Notes: a model not told the origin generated them from the sequence alone. DNA of 64,000 bases from Streptacidiphilus jeojiense (GCF_000719095.1 NZ_JOEH01000019.1:1-64000), one strand, 5' to 3'. Shown: positions 45,409 through 55,124, counted from the first letter of the stretch. Program-made: numbers and translations.

Positions 45409-46398
45409 CTACTGCTTCTGCAGTTCCCGCTCCGACTCCTGCATCTGCTGCTCCTCCTTGCGGGAGGCCATCAGGCTGGTGACCGTGGTCACCGCCAGCA
45501 CCACCACGATGAAGCCGAGCGAGAACGGGATGCCGATCTCCGGGGCCCAGTGCGCGCCGGCCTCGTGCAGCGCGTGCAGCAGCAGCTTCACACCGATGAA
45601 GCCGAGGATCACCGAGAGCCCGTAGGAGAGGTGGACCAGCTTCTTCAGCAGGCCGCCGATGAGGAAGTAGAGCTGGCGCAGGCCCATCAGCGCGAAGGCG
45701 TTGGCGGTGAAGACGATGTACGGGTCCTGGGTGAGTCCGAAGATGGCGGGGATGGAGTCCATCGCGAACAGGACGTCGGTGGTGCCGATGGCCAGCATCA
45801 CGATCAGCATCGGGGTGATCAGCCGCTTGCCGTTCTGCACCACCAGCAGCTTGGTGCCGTGGTAGCGGTCGGTCGCCGGGAAGCGGTTCTCCACGGCCTT
45901 GAGCAGCCGGTTCTCCTCGAACTCCTCCTCTTCGCCGCCGGCCCTGGCCTCCTTGATGAGCTTCCAGGCGGTCCAGATCAGGAAGGCCCCGAAGATGAAG
46001 AAGACCCAGGAGAAGCTGGCGATGATCGCCGCACCGGCGGCGATGAAGGCCGCCCGCAGCACCAGGGCGATCAGCACGCCGACCATCAGCACCCGCTGCT
46101 GGTAGATGCTGGGCACCGCGAACTTCGCCATGATCAGGATGAAGACGAAGAGGTTGTCGACGCTGAGCGACTTCTCGGTGATGTACCCGGCGAAGAACTG
46201 GCCGGCCGGGGCCGAGCCCGAGTGCCACCAGAGGAAGCCGCCGAAGCCGATGGCCAGCAGGACCCAGACGGCGGTCCAGATCCCCGCCTCCTTGAGCGAG
46301 ACGTCGTGCGGCTTGCGGCCGCCGATGAAGAAGTCGGCGGCGATCAGGGCGACCAGCACCCCGATGGTGGTGGCCCACATGGCCATGGAAACGTCCAT
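45409..46398 (-). CDS. TerC/Alx-family integral membrane protein, probable manganese exporter
   Basis: A 329-aa membrane protein with about nine hydrophobic helices. Family motifs are EKSLSVDNLFVFILI (near 80) and AIGTTDVLFAMDSIPAIFGLTQDPYIVFTANAFALMGLR split over helices in the second half, with the conserved acidic D residues. TerC/Alx proteins export Mn(II) and help fill metal-dependent exoenzymes. The gene lies behind a yybP-ykoY riboswitch, which strongly supports a manganese role. The ATG at 46398 has an AAGGAG ribosome-binding site. The C-terminus is charged (KEEQQMQESERELQKQ). Confidence 0.93.
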   Translation of the reverse strand: MDVSMAMWATTIGVLVALIAADFFIGGRKPHDVSLKEAGIWTAVWVLLAIGFGGFLWWHSGSAPAGQFFAGYITEKSLSVDNLFVFILIMAKFAVPSIYQQRVLMVGVLIALVLRAAFIAAGAAIIASFSWVFFIFGAFLIWTAWKLIKEARAGGEEEEFEENRLLKAVENRFPATDRYHGTKLLVVQNGKRLITPMLIVMLAIGTTDVLFAMDSIPAIFGLTQDPYIVFTANAFALMGLRQLYFLIGGLLKKLVHLSYGLSVILGFIGVKLLLHALHEAGAHWAPEIGIPFSLGFIVVVLAVTTVTSLMASRKEEQQMQESERELQKQ

Positions 46399-46429
46399 GA
46401 ACTGCTCCTTCGGCAAACGTGTCGGGCTG

Positions 46430-46560
46430 CCGAAGGTCTCCTCCGCCCCGCCGTCACCAGCTACGGTCGCATCGCGCACGGGGCCGACATTTCCGGGCGC
46501 GGTGCGGACCGCCGCCGTGTTGACGGAAACATCGTTCTAGGGAGTACTCCCCTTCGAGAT
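46430..46560 (-). promoter_or_regulatory. yybP-ykoY manganese riboswitch upstream of terC
   Basis: On the minus strand the leader shows the conserved blocks of this class in order: GAAGGGGAGTA (complement around 46545-46555), CCGTCAACACGG, GCCCGG and finally GAGACCTTCGGC (near 46430-46440). The first and last blocks form the Mn-binding four-way core. Mn(II) binding turns on export genes such as terC/alx. The last segment GCCGAAGGT can also pair with sequence near the ribosome-binding site (GCCGAAGGAG), which suggests control of translation. An Rfam RF00080 search would settle it. Confidence 0.85.
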
Positions 46561-46624
46561 CCCATCATCCTCACTGCATGGTAAAACGCAGGTAAAGGAC
46601 CGGCATCTCAAGGGAAACCGCAGG

Positions 46625-47203
46625 TCAGAGGTAGGGAGCGATGGCCGGGAGCATGTCCTGGAAGGTGCGGCCGCGGGCCGGGGCGCCGATGGCCGACATC
46701 TGCCAGCCGCCGTGGGTGTCCCGCTGGACCTTCGCCATCACCTGGCCGGTGTGCGCGCCGCCGCCGGTGAGGCTGTAGCGGGCCAGCTCCTGCCCGGTGC
46801 TCTCGTCGACCAGGCGGCAGTGCGCGTTCTCGACCTCCTGGAAGGTCTGCCCGGTGTAGGAGTTCACGGTGAAGACGATCTGGTTGACGTGCTCGGGGAC
46901 CCTGGAGAGGTCCACCAGGATCGACTCGTCGTCCTCGCCGCCGGCGCCACCGGTGAGGTTGTCACCGGTGTGCCGCACCGAGCCGTCGTTGCTCACCAGG
47001 TGCTGGAAGAACACCACGTCGGCAAGCTGGTGGTCGGCGAAGAGCACCGCCGACGCGTCCAGGTCGATCTGCCGCGCGCGCCGACCGAACAGCCCCTTTC
47101 GCGGAGCGGCCTGCCAACCCAGGCCCATCCGCACCACTGTGAGCGTGCCCCCGCCCGCCTTCTCCAGGCTGACGCTCTGACCCTTGTTCAGACTCACCGA
47201 CAT
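46625..47203 (-). CDS. TerD-family stress protein
   Basis: A 192-aa TerD-domain protein. Typical segments are SVSLNKGQSVSLEK at the start, VRMGLGWQ, the calcium-binding-type DLDASAVLFA (46-55), VFFQHLVSNDGSVRHTGDNLTG and the second acidic GEDDESILVDL. TerD proteins occur with tellurite resistance and general stress response. The ATG at 47203 is chosen because a GGGAGG site lies about nine bases upstream; the ATG at 47212 would overlap it. It lies beside terC, a frequent pairing, and 110 bases upstream of uvrB's end. Confidence 0.93.
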   Translation of the reverse strand: MSVSLNKGQSVSLEKAGGGTLTVVRMGLGWQAAPRKGLFGRRARQIDLDASAVLFADHQLADVVFFQHLVSNDGSVRHTGDNLTGGAGGEDDESILVDLSRVPEHVNQIVFTVNSYTGQTFQEVENAHCRLVDESTGQELARYSLTGGGAHTGQVMAKVQRDTHGGWQMSAIGAPARGRTFQDMLPAIAPYL

Positions 47204-47313
47204 GGTGGACATCCTCCCCGTTCCCGGCACACGCGGATGCCTTGATCGCAATCCGTCTTGATTGCATACCCGGGCGTCCGCAGCAAACTCTACGCAAGGA
47301 ACGGGCGGGCCGC

Positions 47314-49434
47314 TCACGCCATTCCGGCCTCACGCATCTGGCGTAGTTCCTTCTTCAACTCGTTGACTTCGTCGCGCAGCCTGGCTGCCACCTCGAACTG
47401 CAGCTCGGCCGCCGCCGTGTGCATCCGGTCGGTCAGCTCGGCGATGAGTTCGGCCAGCTCGGCCGCCGGCAGCCCCTTGGCGTCCGCGGCGCCGCGCTTG
47501 CCGGCCGCGCCCAGCGCCGGGACCGGCGCCTTGGCGCCGCGCCCGCCCTTCACCCCGCCCGGCTGGCGGTAGCCGGTGCTCAGCAGCTCACCGGTGTCGA
47601 TGTCCTCGCGGGCGATGGAGTCGAGGATGTCGCCGATCTTCTTGCGCAGCGGCTGCGGGTCGATGCCGTGCTCGGCGTTGTAGGCCTGCTGGATCTCGCG
47701 GCGGCGGTTGGTCTCCTCGATCGCCTTCTCCATCCCCGGGGTGATCCGGTCCGCGTACATGTGGACCTGGCCGGAGACATTGCGGGCGGCACGGCCGATG
47801 GTCTGGATCAGCGAGGTGCCCGAACGCAGGAACCCCTCCTTGTCCGCGTCCAGGATCGCCACCAGGGAGACCTCGGGCAGGTCCAGGCCCTCACGGAGCA
47901 GGTTGATGCCGACCAGCACGTCGTACTCGCCGGCCCGCAGCTCGCGCAGCAGCTCCACCCGGCGCAGGGTGTCGATGTCGCTGTGCAGGTACCGGACCCG
48001 GATGTCCAGGTCGAGCATGTAGTCGGTGAGGTCCTCGGCCATCTTCTTGGTCAGGGTGGTGACCAGGACCCGCTCGTCCTTCTCGGTCCGCAGCCGGATC
48101 TCGTGGATCAGGTCGTCGATCTGACCCTCGGTCGGCTTGACCACGACCTCCGGGTCGATCAGGCCGGTGGGGCGGATGATCTGGTCGACCTGGCCGTCGC
48201 CGCGGGCGAGCTCGAACTTGCCGGGGGTCGCCGAGAGGTAGACGGTCTGGCCGATCCGCTCCAGGAACTCCTCCCACTTCAGCGGACGGTTGTCCATCGC
48301 CGAGGGCAGCCGGAAGCCGTGCTCGACCAGGGCGCGCTTGCGCGAGGCGTCGCCCTCGTACATCGCGCCGATCTGCGGGACGGTGACATGGGACTCGTCG
48401 ATGACCAGGAGGAAGTCCTCCGGGAAGAAGTCCAGCAGGGTGTTGGGCGCGGTGCCCGCGTCACGGCCGTCGATGTGCCGGGAGTAGTTCTCGATGCCCG
48501 CGCAGGTACCGATCTGACGCATCATCTCGATGTCGTAGGTGGTGCGCATCCGCAGCCGCTGGGCCTCCAGCAGCTTGCCCTGCTTGTCCATGGTGGCCAG
48601 GGTCTGCTCCAGCTCCGCCTCGATCCCGGCGATGGCGCGCTCCATCCGCTCCGGGCCGGCGACGTAGTGCGAGGCCGGGAAGACGTAGAGCTCCTGGTCC
48701 TCGCTGATGACCTCGCCGGTGAGCGGGTGCAGCGTGGTCAGCGCCTCGATCTCGTCGCCGAACATCTCGATCCGGACCGCGAGCTCCTCGTAGACCGGGA
48801 AGATCTCGATGGTGTCGCCGCGGACCCGGAAGGTGCCGCGGGTGAAGGCGACGTCGTTGCGGGTGTACTGGATGTCCACGAAGCGGCGCAGCAGGGCGTC
48901 CCGGTCGAACTCCTGGCCGACCTTGAGCTGGACCATCCGGTCGACGTACTCCTGCGGCGTGCCCAGGCCGTAGATGCAGGACACCGAGGCGACCACGATC
49001 ACGTCCCGACGGGTCAGCAGCGAGTTGGTGGTGGAGTGGCGCAGGCGCTCCACCTCCTCGTTGATCGAGGAGTCCTTCTCGATGTAGGTGTCCGTCTGGG
49101 CGATGTACGCCTCGGGCTGGTAGTAGTCGTAGTACGAGACGAAGTACTCGACCGCGTTGTTGGGGAACAGCTCGCGGAACTCGTTGGCGAGCTGGGCGGC
49201 CAGCGTCTTGTTGGGAGCCATCACCAGCGTCGGCCGCTGGAGCTTCTCCACCATCCAGGCGGTGGTGGCCGACTTGCCGGTGCCGGTCGCGCCGAGCAGG
49301 ACGACGTCCTTCTCGCCCGCGCGGATCCGGCGCTCCAGCTCCGCGATGGCGGTGGGCTGGTCGCCGCTGGGCTGGTAGGGGCTGACGACCTCGAAGGGCG
49401 CCACTGTTCGCTCTAGATCGGTGATGGGTCTCAC
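47314..49434 (-). CDS. uvrB: UvrABC system helicase subunit UvrB
   Basis: A 706-aa SF2 helicase-like protein that verifies damage and loads UvrC. It has Walker A GATGTGKS (48-55), the beta-hairpin [14 protein letters not shown] (98-111), DESH in the Walker B, helicase motifs to QTIGRAARN, and a C-terminal UVR domain ([19 protein letters not shown]) that binds UvrC. A Gly/Ala-rich linker of about 40 residues precedes the UVR domain. The GTG at 49434 gives the usual [20 protein letters not shown] start. The next gene upstream ends only 40 bases away. Confidence 0.97.
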   Translation of the reverse strand: MRPITDLERTVAPFEVVSPYQPSGDQPTAIAELERRIRAGEKDVVLLGATGTGKSATTAWMVEKLQRPTLVMAPNKTLAAQLANEFRELFPNNAVEYFVSYYDYYQPEAYIAQTDTYIEKDSSINEEVERLRHSTTNSLLTRRDVIVVASVSCIYGLGTPQEYVDRMVQLKVGQEFDRDALLRRFVDIQYTRNDVAFTRGTFRVRGDTIEIFPVYEELAVRIEMFGDEIEALTTLHPLTGEVISEDQELYVFPASHYVAGPERMERAIAGIEAELEQTLATMDKQGKLLEAQRLRMRTTYDIEMMRQIGTCAGIENYSRHIDGRDAGTAPNTLLDFFPEDFLLVIDESHVTVPQIGAMYEGDASRKRALVEHGFRLPSAMDNRPLKWEEFLERIGQTVYLSATPGKFELARGDGQVDQIIRPTGLIDPEVVVKPTEGQIDDLIHEIRLRTEKDERVLVTTLTKKMAEDLTDYMLDLDIRVRYLHSDIDTLRRVELLRELRAGEYDVLVGINLLREGLDLPEVSLVAILDADKEGFLRSGTSLIQTIGRAARNVSGQVHMYADRITPGMEKAIEETNRRREIQQAYNAEHGIDPQPLRKKIGDILDSIAREDIDTGELLSTGYRQPGGVKGGRGAKAPVPALGAAGKRGAADAKGLPAAELAELIAELTDRMHTAAAELQFEVAARLRDEVNELKKELRQMREAGMA

Positions 49435-49474
49435 GGAACCAACCGTACGACCCGGCACTGACAATCCGCTGCGG

Positions 49475-50557
49475 TCAGCTCACCCTGGCGCTGTCGCGGG
49501 CCAGCGCGACCAGGCGGGAGACGGCCCGCAGGTACTTCTTGCGGTAGCCGCCGTTCAGCATCTCCTCGCTGAATATCCGGTCGAACGGCAGCCCGGAGGC
49601 GACCACCGGCAGCTCCCGGTCGTACATCCGGTCGGCCAGCACCACCAGCCGCAGCGCGGTGCTCTGGTCGGCCACCGGGACCACCCCGGTCAGGCAGACC
49701 GCCCCGACGCCGTCCAGCAGCGCGCCGTAGCGGCTCGGGTGGACGGCGGCCAGGTGCGCCAGCAGCTCCTCGAAGCCGTCCAGCGAGGCGGTCGCGCCGA
49801 TCCTGGCCGCCACCGCGCCGACCTCCGCGTCGGTGTACGGCGCCGGAGCCTCGGGCAGACCGCGGTGGCGGTAGTCCTGCCCGTCGATCCGGACGCTGTG
49901 GAACCGCGAGGACAGGCCCTGGATCTCGCGCAGGAAGTCCGCGGCGGCGAAGCGGCCCTCGCCGAGCTTGCCGGGGAGGGTGTTGGAGGTCGCCGCGAGC
50001 TTCACCCCGGCCTCGGCCAGTCGGCTGAGCAGCGTGGACACCAGTACGGTGTCGCCCGGGTCGTCCAGCTCGAACTCGTCGATGCACAGCAGCCGGTGCC
50101 CGGACAGCGCCTTCACGGCCTGCTGGAAGCCCAGCGCGCCGACCAGGTTGGTCAGCTCGACGAAGGTGCCGAAGGCCTTGGGGCCCGGCGCGGCGTGCCA
50201 CAGCGAGGCCAGCAGATGGGTCTTGCCGACCCCGTAGCCGCCGTCGAGGTAGATGCCGCCGGGGCCGGCCGGGACCGGGGCGGGCCGGCCGAACCAGCGC
50301 TTCTTCGCGGACTGCCCCGGGTCCGTGGCGTTCATCGTGCCGACGAAGGACTCCAGCACCCGCACCGCCTCGGCCTGGCTGGGCTGCTCCGGGTCCGGGA
50401 GGTAGGTGCTGAACCTGGCGCCCTGGAACCGCGGCGGCGGCACCATCTCGGCCACCATCCGCTCGGCGGGCACCACCGGGCTGCGCGAGGTCAGCGAGGC
50501 AGGCCGCGGCGCGGCGGCGGAGGGGGCAACAGGGGCGGGCGTTTCGGCAGCTGGCAC
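49475..50557 (-). CDS. zapE: ZapE/AFG1-family ATPase
   Basis: A 360-aa AAA+-like ATPase of the AFG1/ZapE family. Walker A is GGYGVGKTH (106-114) and Walker [12 protein letters not shown] (156-166), followed by sensor ATSNTLP and the arginine-containing ADRMYDREL near the C-terminus. In E. coli ZapE affects Z-ring stability; in actinobacteria the role is not known. The first 40 residues are an Ala/Pro-rich variable lead. The GTG at 50557 is a reasonable start, but a TTG at 50566 is possible. It diverges from the reductase gene at 50603. Confidence 0.85.
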   Translation of the reverse strand: MPAAETPAPVAPSAAAPRPASLTSRSPVVPAERMVAEMVPPPRFQGARFSTYLPDPEQPSQAEAVRVLESFVGTMNATDPGQSAKKRWFGRPAPVPAGPGGIYLDGGYGVGKTHLLASLWHAAPGPKAFGTFVELTNLVGALGFQQAVKALSGHRLLCIDEFELDDPGDTVLVSTLLSRLAEAGVKLAATSNTLPGKLGEGRFAAADFLREIQGLSSRFHSVRIDGQDYRHRGLPEAPAPYTDAEVGAVAARIGATASLDGFEELLAHLAAVHPSRYGALLDGVGAVCLTGVVPVADQSTALRLVVLADRMYDRELPVVASGLPFDRIFSEEMLNGGYRKKYLRAVSRLVALARDSARVS

Positions 50558-50602
50558 AGCTCCCAAGCGTACGTTCCTCCCGCCCGTGGAAGACTCAGCA
50601 CT

Positions 50603-51355
50603 ATGCGTCGACTGCTCCCGGAGACCCCGGATGTGACAGACCTCACCAGCCTGGCCGGGCTGGCCGAGGCCTACGCCTACCCCGACCAGCCCTGGCTGCG
50701 CGCCAACATGGTGTCCAGCCTGGACGGCGCATCGCGCCTGGACGGGCTCTCCGACGGGCTCTCCTCCGAGGGCGACAAGCGGATCTTCGGAGTGCTGCGG
50801 GCCCTGGCCGACGTGGTCCTGGTCGGCGCGCAGACGGTACGCGACGAGGGCTACCGCCCGGCCCGGGCCCGCGCCGAGTTCGCAGAGGCCCGGGCGGCCC
50901 GCGGGCAGCAACCGGCCGCGGCGATCGCGATCGTCACCCGCAGCCTGGACCTGGACCTGGAGCTGCCGCTGTTCACCGAGCCGCTGGTGCCCACCCTGGT
51001 GATCACCTGCGCCGGCGCCCCCGCGGACGCCCTGGAAGCGACCCGGAAGGTGGCCGACGTGGTGGTCGCCGGGGAGGAGCAGGTGGACCTCCCGGCGGCG
51101 GTCGCGGCCCTGGCCGGGCGCGGCTGGACCAGGCTGCTCACCGAGGGCGGCCCGCGGCTGCTGGGCCAGCTGGCCGCGGCCGGCCTGCTGGACGAGCTGT
51201 GCGTCACCCTGGCACCGCTGCTGGCGTCCGGGGACGCCCCCAGGATCACCCACGGCCCGGACGCGCTCACCCAGCGGATGGACCTGGTGTCGCTGCTTGA
51301 GGAGAAAGGTTTCCTCTTTGCCAGGTACGCCCGTAGCGTGAGCAGTCGCACCTAA
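50603..51355 (+). CDS. RibD C-terminal-domain (pyrimidine reductase-like) protein
   Basis: A 250-aa protein of the dihydrofolate reductase-like RibD_C fold. Features are RANMVSSLDGAS (33-44), KRIFGVLRALADVVLVGAQTVRDEGY and the NADPH-site LTEGGPRLLGQL. These enzymes reduce a pyrimidine-type ring with NADPH; this stand-alone group is common in actinobacteria next to zapE-like genes and has no proven substrate. The ATG at 50603 lies 45 bases from the divergent start. Confidence 0.87.
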   Translation: MRRLLPETPDVTDLTSLAGLAEAYAYPDQPWLRANMVSSLDGASRLDGLSDGLSSEGDKRIFGVLRALADVVLVGAQTVRDEGYRPARARAEFAEARAARGQQPAAAIAIVTRSLDLDLELPLFTEPLVPTLVITCAGAPADALEATRKVADVVVAGEEQVDLPAAVAALAGRGWTRLLTEGGPRLLGQLAAAGLLDELCVTLAPLLASGDAPRITHGPDALTQRMDLVSLLEEKGFLFARYARSVSSRT

Positions 51356-51468
51356 CGGAAGAGGATCGTCCGCCTGCCGGGCGCGGATACCGGATCGGCC
51401 CGTTCCGCCCGGGCAGTATGAGGCCAGTGCCAGTGGTGCCGGGGGAAGCAGAACAAGAAGGGACGCGC

Positions 51469-51936
51469 GTGTTCACCACCGTACTTTTGATCGAGAAGGC
51501 CCTCTCCGCGGCCGACGTCGAACTGCTGACCACCCTGCACGGCGAGGACCCGGTCTCCTTCCACGTGCTGATGCAGCCGCGCGGACGGCAGGACGAGTTC
51601 CTGCGCGCCGTCGACGACGTGGCCTTCGGCTACCTGGACCGGGCCGCCCACGAGCGCGACGAGCCCCGGGGCGCCGAGGCCGTGGACACCGCGGCCGCCG
51701 GGCTGGAGCACACCCTGGAGGGGCTGCGGTCCGCCGGGGCGGAGGCCACCGGGCGGGTGATCGAGGAGAACCCGCTGCAGGACCTCAAGGCGCTGGTCGC
51801 CGACGTGTCCGCGGACGAGGTCATCGTGCTGGCCGCGCCGCACTGGATCGAAGGGCTGTTCCACCGCGACTGGGCCTCGCAGGCCCGGCACAAGGTCGGC
51901 GTCCCGGTGCTGCAGCTGTTCGCCCAGCAGGACTGA
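51469..51936 (+). CDS. Conserved hypothetical protein, possibly universal-stress-like fold
   Basis: A 155-aa protein starting VFTTVLLIEKALSAADVELL. The alternation of strands and helices (VLLIEKAL, FHVLMQPRG, VIVLAAPHWIEGLFHRDWASQARHKVGVPVLQLF) resembles a small alpha/beta Rossmann-like or UspA-type domain, but no ATP-binding G-x2-G-x9-G motif is seen. The GTG at 51469 fits the alignment of the first strand; the ATG at 51418 is an alternative. It lies just upstream of murC on the same strand, 63 bases apart. Confidence 0.65.
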   Translation: MFTTVLLIEKALSAADVELLTTLHGEDPVSFHVLMQPRGRQDEFLRAVDDVAFGYLDRAAHERDEPRGAEAVDTAAAGLEHTLEGLRSAGAEATGRVIEENPLQDLKALVADVSADEVIVLAAPHWIEGLFHRDWASQARHKVGVPVLQLFAQQD

Positions 51937-51999
51937 CCGGCCGTCGACTGCTGGCAGAATCGAGCCAGACCGTCCCGCCGCAACCCTCGGAGAGCCTCA

Positions 52000-53400
52000 G
52001 TGACGTCCCCTGCCCCCGCGAGTGCCGCTGATCTCGCCGCACCCCACTTCATCGGGATCGGCGGCGCGGGCATGTCCGGCCTGGCCAAGATCCTGGCGCT
52101 GCGCGGCGCCGCGGTCTCCGGCAGCGACGCCAAGGAGTCCACCGTCGTGCTGGCGCTCAAGCAGCTGGGCGCCGAGGTGTTCGTCGGGCACGCCGCCGAG
52201 CACGTCCCGGCCGGGGCGAGCTGCATCGTGGTCTCCAGCGCCATCCGCGCGGACAACCCGGAACTGGTCGCCGCCGGCGAGCGCGGCCTGCCGGTGATCC
52301 ACCGCGCCGACGCGCTGGCCGCGCTGATGCAGGGGCACCGCGGCCTCGCCGTCGCCGGGACCCACGGCAAGACCACCACCACCAGCATGCTGGCGGTCAG
52401 CCTCACCGCCCTGGGCCTGGACCCCTCCTTCGCCATCGGCGGGGACCTCAACGAGCCCGGCAGCAACGCCCACCACGGCACCGGCGAGATCTTCGTCGCC
52501 GAGGCCGACGAGAGCGACCGCAGCTTCCAGAAGTACTCCCCCGAGGTCGCCGTGGTCCTCAACGTGGAGCTGGACCACCACGCCAACTACGCCTCCATGG
52601 ACGAGATCTACGAGTCCTTCGAGGCCTTCGTGGCCCGGATCGTGCCCGGCGGCACCCTGGTCGTGGACACCGACCACGCGGGCGCGGCCGAGCTCGCGGC
52701 CCGGGTCGCCGGCCGCGAGGACCTGACCGTGGTCCGGGTCGGCGAGTCCGAGGGCGCCGACGTCCGCATCCGCTCCATCGCCGCGCGCGGGATGACCAGC
52801 GAGGTCACCGTGGTGCTCGACGGCCACGAGCTGACCTTCACGGTCTCCGTCCCCGGCCGCCACTACGCCCACAACGCGGTGGCCGCGCTGGCGGCCGGGG
52901 TCGCCCTGGGCGTCCCGGCGGCCGAGCTGGCCCAGGCGCTCAGCAGCTACCAGGGCGTGCGCCGCCGGCTCCAGCTCAAGGGCGAGGTCCGCGGAGTGCA
53001 GGTGATCGACTCCTATGCGCACCACCCCACCGAGATCGCCGCCGACCTGGAGGCCATCAACGCGGCCTCCGGGGACGGCCGGGTCCTGGTGGTCTTCCAG
53101 CCGCACCTGTTCAGCCGCACCCAGCAGCTGGGCGCCGAGATGGGCGAGGCGCTGTCGCACGCCGACGCCGTGGTCGTCCTGGACATCTACCCGGCCCGCG
53201 AGGACCCGGTCCCCGGCGTCACCAGCGAGCTGGTGATCGCCGCCGCCCGGGCCCACGGCGCCGACGTCACCCCGGCCCACTCGCTCGCGGACGTGCCCGA
53301 CCTGGTCGCGGGAATGGCCAAGGACGGCGACCTTGTTCTCACCATGGGCGCCGGGGACGTGACCTTCCTCGGGCCCGAGATCCTTGCTCGCCTCGCCTGA
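52000..53400 (+). CDS. murC: UDP-N-acetylmuramate--L-alanine ligase
   Basis: A 466-aa cytoplasmic ligase that adds L-alanine to UDP-MurNAc, the first amino-acid step of peptidoglycan synthesis. The N-terminal UDP site is GIGGAGMSG (19-27), the ATP P-loop GTHGKTTTT (120-128), then EADESDRSF, NVELDHHANY and the C-terminal DSYAHHPTEI domain. The GTG at 52000 is the likely start. As in other streptomycetes it lies outside the division/cell-wall (dcw) cluster. msrB follows by 15 bases. Confidence 0.96.
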   Translation: MTSPAPASAADLAAPHFIGIGGAGMSGLAKILALRGAAVSGSDAKESTVVLALKQLGAEVFVGHAAEHVPAGASCIVVSSAIRADNPELVAAGERGLPVIHRADALAALMQGHRGLAVAGTHGKTTTTSMLAVSLTALGLDPSFAIGGDLNEPGSNAHHGTGEIFVAEADESDRSFQKYSPEVAVVLNVELDHHANYASMDEIYESFEAFVARIVPGGTLVVDTDHAGAAELAARVAGREDLTVVRVGESEGADVRIRSIAARGMTSEVTVVLDGHELTFTVSVPGRHYAHNAVAALAAGVALGVPAAELAQALSSYQGVRRRLQLKGEVRGVQVIDSYAHHPTEIAADLEAINAASGDGRVLVVFQPHLFSRTQQLGAEMGEALSHADAVVVLDIYPAREDPVPGVTSELVIAAARAHGADVTPAHSLADVPDLVAGMAKDGDLVLTMGAGDVTFLGPEILARLA

Positions 53401-53415
53401 AAGGCAGGACACCTG

Positions 53416-53823
53416 ATGTCGTACGAGATCGAGAAGACCGACGCCGAGTGGCGCGAGCAGCTCACCCCGGCCGAGTACGCCGTCCTGCGCCAGGCCGGCA
53501 CCGAGCGCCCGGGCGTCGGCGAGTACACCGACACCAAGACCGAGGGCGTCTACTCCTGTCGCGCCTGCGGCAACGAGCTGTTCAGCTCCGAGACCAAGTT
53601 CGACAGCCACTGCGGCTGGCCCTCCTACTTCTCCCCCCTCGCCGAGGACCGGGTGCAGTACATCGAGGACACCACCATGGGCATGCGCCGGGTCGAGGTG
53701 CGCTGCGCCAAGTGCGGCTCCCACCTCGGCCACGTCTTCGAGGGCGAGGGCTACGGCACCCCGACCGACCAGCGCTACTGCATCAACAGCATCTCGCTGA
53801 AGCTGCGGCCCGCAGCGGGCTGA
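53416..53823 (+). CDS. msrB: Peptide-methionine (R)-S-oxide reductase MsrB
   Basis: A 135-aa repair enzyme that reduces methionine-R-sulfoxide in proteins. Zinc ligands are Cys48 and Cys51 (SCRACGN) and Cys97 and Cys100 (RCAKCGS). The catalytic Cys122 is in RYCINS, and Cys66 in SHCGWPSY may resolve it. The size is normal. Co-transcription with murC is likely. A strong palindromic terminator follows. Confidence 0.96.
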   Translation: MSYEIEKTDAEWREQLTPAEYAVLRQAGTERPGVGEYTDTKTEGVYSCRACGNELFSSETKFDSHCGWPSYFSPLAEDRVQYIEDTTMGMRRVEVRCAKCGSHLGHVFEGEGYGTPTDQRYCINSISLKLRPAAG

Positions 53824-53831
53824 GACGGCAG

Positions 53832-53873
53832 GGCGGAGCCCCCGGTGCGCGATCGCGCACCGGGGGCTCCGCC
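53832..53873. terminator. 42-base perfect palindrome, bidirectional terminator
   Basis: A perfect 21+21 base palindrome without a spacer between the convergent msrB and monooxygenase genes. As RNA it forms a stem of at least 19 pairs with a tight GATC loop on either strand. Confidence 0.85.
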
Positions 53874-53896
53874 GTCTGCGCGGGGGCCGGCTCCCG

Positions 53897-55030
53897 CTAG
53901 CGGTAGCGGAGTTCGGCCAGCTCGGTGGTGAGGCTGGTGCGGAAGGCCGGGATCCGGGCCAGGACCGGGAGGACGGCGTTGCGCAGGGACCGCACCAGCG
54001 GGTTGCGGACGGTGGAGATGCGGGTCATCCGGTCGGTGAAGGCGACCACCCGGAGGGCGACTGGGCGGCGCTGGGGCTCGTAGCGGGCCGGGTCGCCGTC
54101 GGCGAGGGCCCGGCCGAGGGCGTAGGCGTCCTGGATCCCGGTGTTCATGCCCTGGCCCCCGGCCGGGCTGTGGACGTGGGCGGCGTCGCCGGCCAGGAAC
54201 AGCCGGCCGGCCCGGTAGCGGTCGGCGACCCGGTGGTGCACCCGGAACCGGGAGGACCAGGCGACGGCGGAGACCCTGGCCTGCCCGGGGGCCCGCTCGT
54301 CCAGCAGCTGCTGGACGAAGGCCAGGTCGGGCTCGGCCGGGGCCTCGTCCACGGTGGCGACGACGCGGTAGTGGCCGCCGGGGAGCGGGGCGACGACGCT
54401 GATCCCGTGGCTGCTGAAGCCCAGTGACACCTCGTCGGCCCCCGGCGCCCAGTCCATCTCGACGTCGGCCAGGACGAAGGACTCGCCGTAGGCGGAGCCG
54501 GAGAAGCCGATCCCGGCCGCCTCCCGGACCGCGCTGTGCATGCCGTCGGCGCCGACCGCGTAGTCGGCCCGCAGCGTCTCGCCGGTGTCGGTGGTGAGGG
54601 TGACCCCGTTCTCGTCCTGGACCACGCCCTTGACCTGGTACGGGCGGTGCACATCGCCGCCGAGCTCGCGCAGCCTGGCCAGCAGCACCGCCTCGGTCCG
54701 GTCCTGCTGCACCAGCAGCGCGTACGGGTACGCCGTGGGCAGCTTGCCGAAGGTGGTGCTGAGCAGCGTGCGGGAGCCGTCGCGGACGGTGAAGCGGTCT
54801 ATCTTCAGCCCGCGGGCGATCAGTTCCTGGTCCGCGCCCAGCTCCTGCAGTACCTCCAGGGTGCGGGCGTGCACCACGGCGGCGCGGGAGGTGTTGGCCC
54901 CCTCGGCCAGCCGGTCCAGCAGCACGAAGTCGACGCCGGCCTCGGCCAGGGTGACGGCCAGCGCGAGCCCGGTGGGGCCGGCCCCGACGATGGCGACGGT
55001 GGTGCTTGCGGGAAGAGCTGTGGCGTTCAT
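53897..55030 (-). CDS. FAD-dependent monooxygenase (aromatic hydroxylase type)
   Basis: A 377-aa group A flavoprotein. The FAD-binding GAGPTGLAL (16-24), the ribose-contacting VGADGMHSAVR (near 155) and the second FAD motif LAGDAAHVHSPAGGQGMN (near 280) are complete. These enzymes hydroxylate phenols or modify polyketides with NAD(P)H and oxygen; some inactivate rifampicin or tetracycline. The ATG at 55030 has a GGAGG ribosome-binding site. It is divergent from a TetR gene with two clear operators between them, which implies induction by a small molecule. Confidence 0.9.
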   Translation of the reverse strand: MNATALPASTTVAIVGAGPTGLALAVTLAEAGVDFVLLDRLAEGANTSRAAVVHARTLEVLQELGADQELIARGLKIDRFTVRDGSRTLLSTTFGKLPTAYPYALLVQQDRTEAVLLARLRELGGDVHRPYQVKGVVQDENGVTLTTDTGETLRADYAVGADGMHSAVREAAGIGFSGSAYGESFVLADVEMDWAPGADEVSLGFSSHGISVVAPLPGGHYRVVATVDEAPAEPDLAFVQQLLDERAPGQARVSAVAWSSRFRVHHRVADRYRAGRLFLAGDAAHVHSPAGGQGMNTGIQDAYALGRALADGDPARYEPQRRPVALRVVAFTDRMTRISTVRNPLVRSLRNAVLPVLARIPAFRTSLTTELAELRYR

Positions 55031-55049
55031 CCGAGCCTCCGACTGCTTG

Positions 55050-55111
55050 TGCCAACGTCTGTTGGCATTACTGTGCAGCAGCCCCGGCTTGAGTGTCAAC
55101 AGTTGTTGGCC
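55050..55111. promoter_or_regulatory. Two TetR operators between the monooxygenase and its regulator
   Basis: Site 1 (55050-55067) is a perfect palindrome TGCCAAC-N4-GTTGGCA. Site 2 (55094-55111) is a weaker copy, TGTCAAC-N4-GTTGGCC, with the same arm length and spacing, 44 bases centre to centre. A further half-site TTGTTGGCA lies directly before the TetR ATG (55117-55125). The sites cover both divergent promoters. Confidence 0.8.
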
Positions 55112-55124
55112 TACATTTGTTGGC

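Noticed and set aside
42566..45625. A 1019-codon reading frame opposite the LAL-type gene
   Set aside because: Antisense, crosses the LAL start and terC terminator, and has no recognisable domain.
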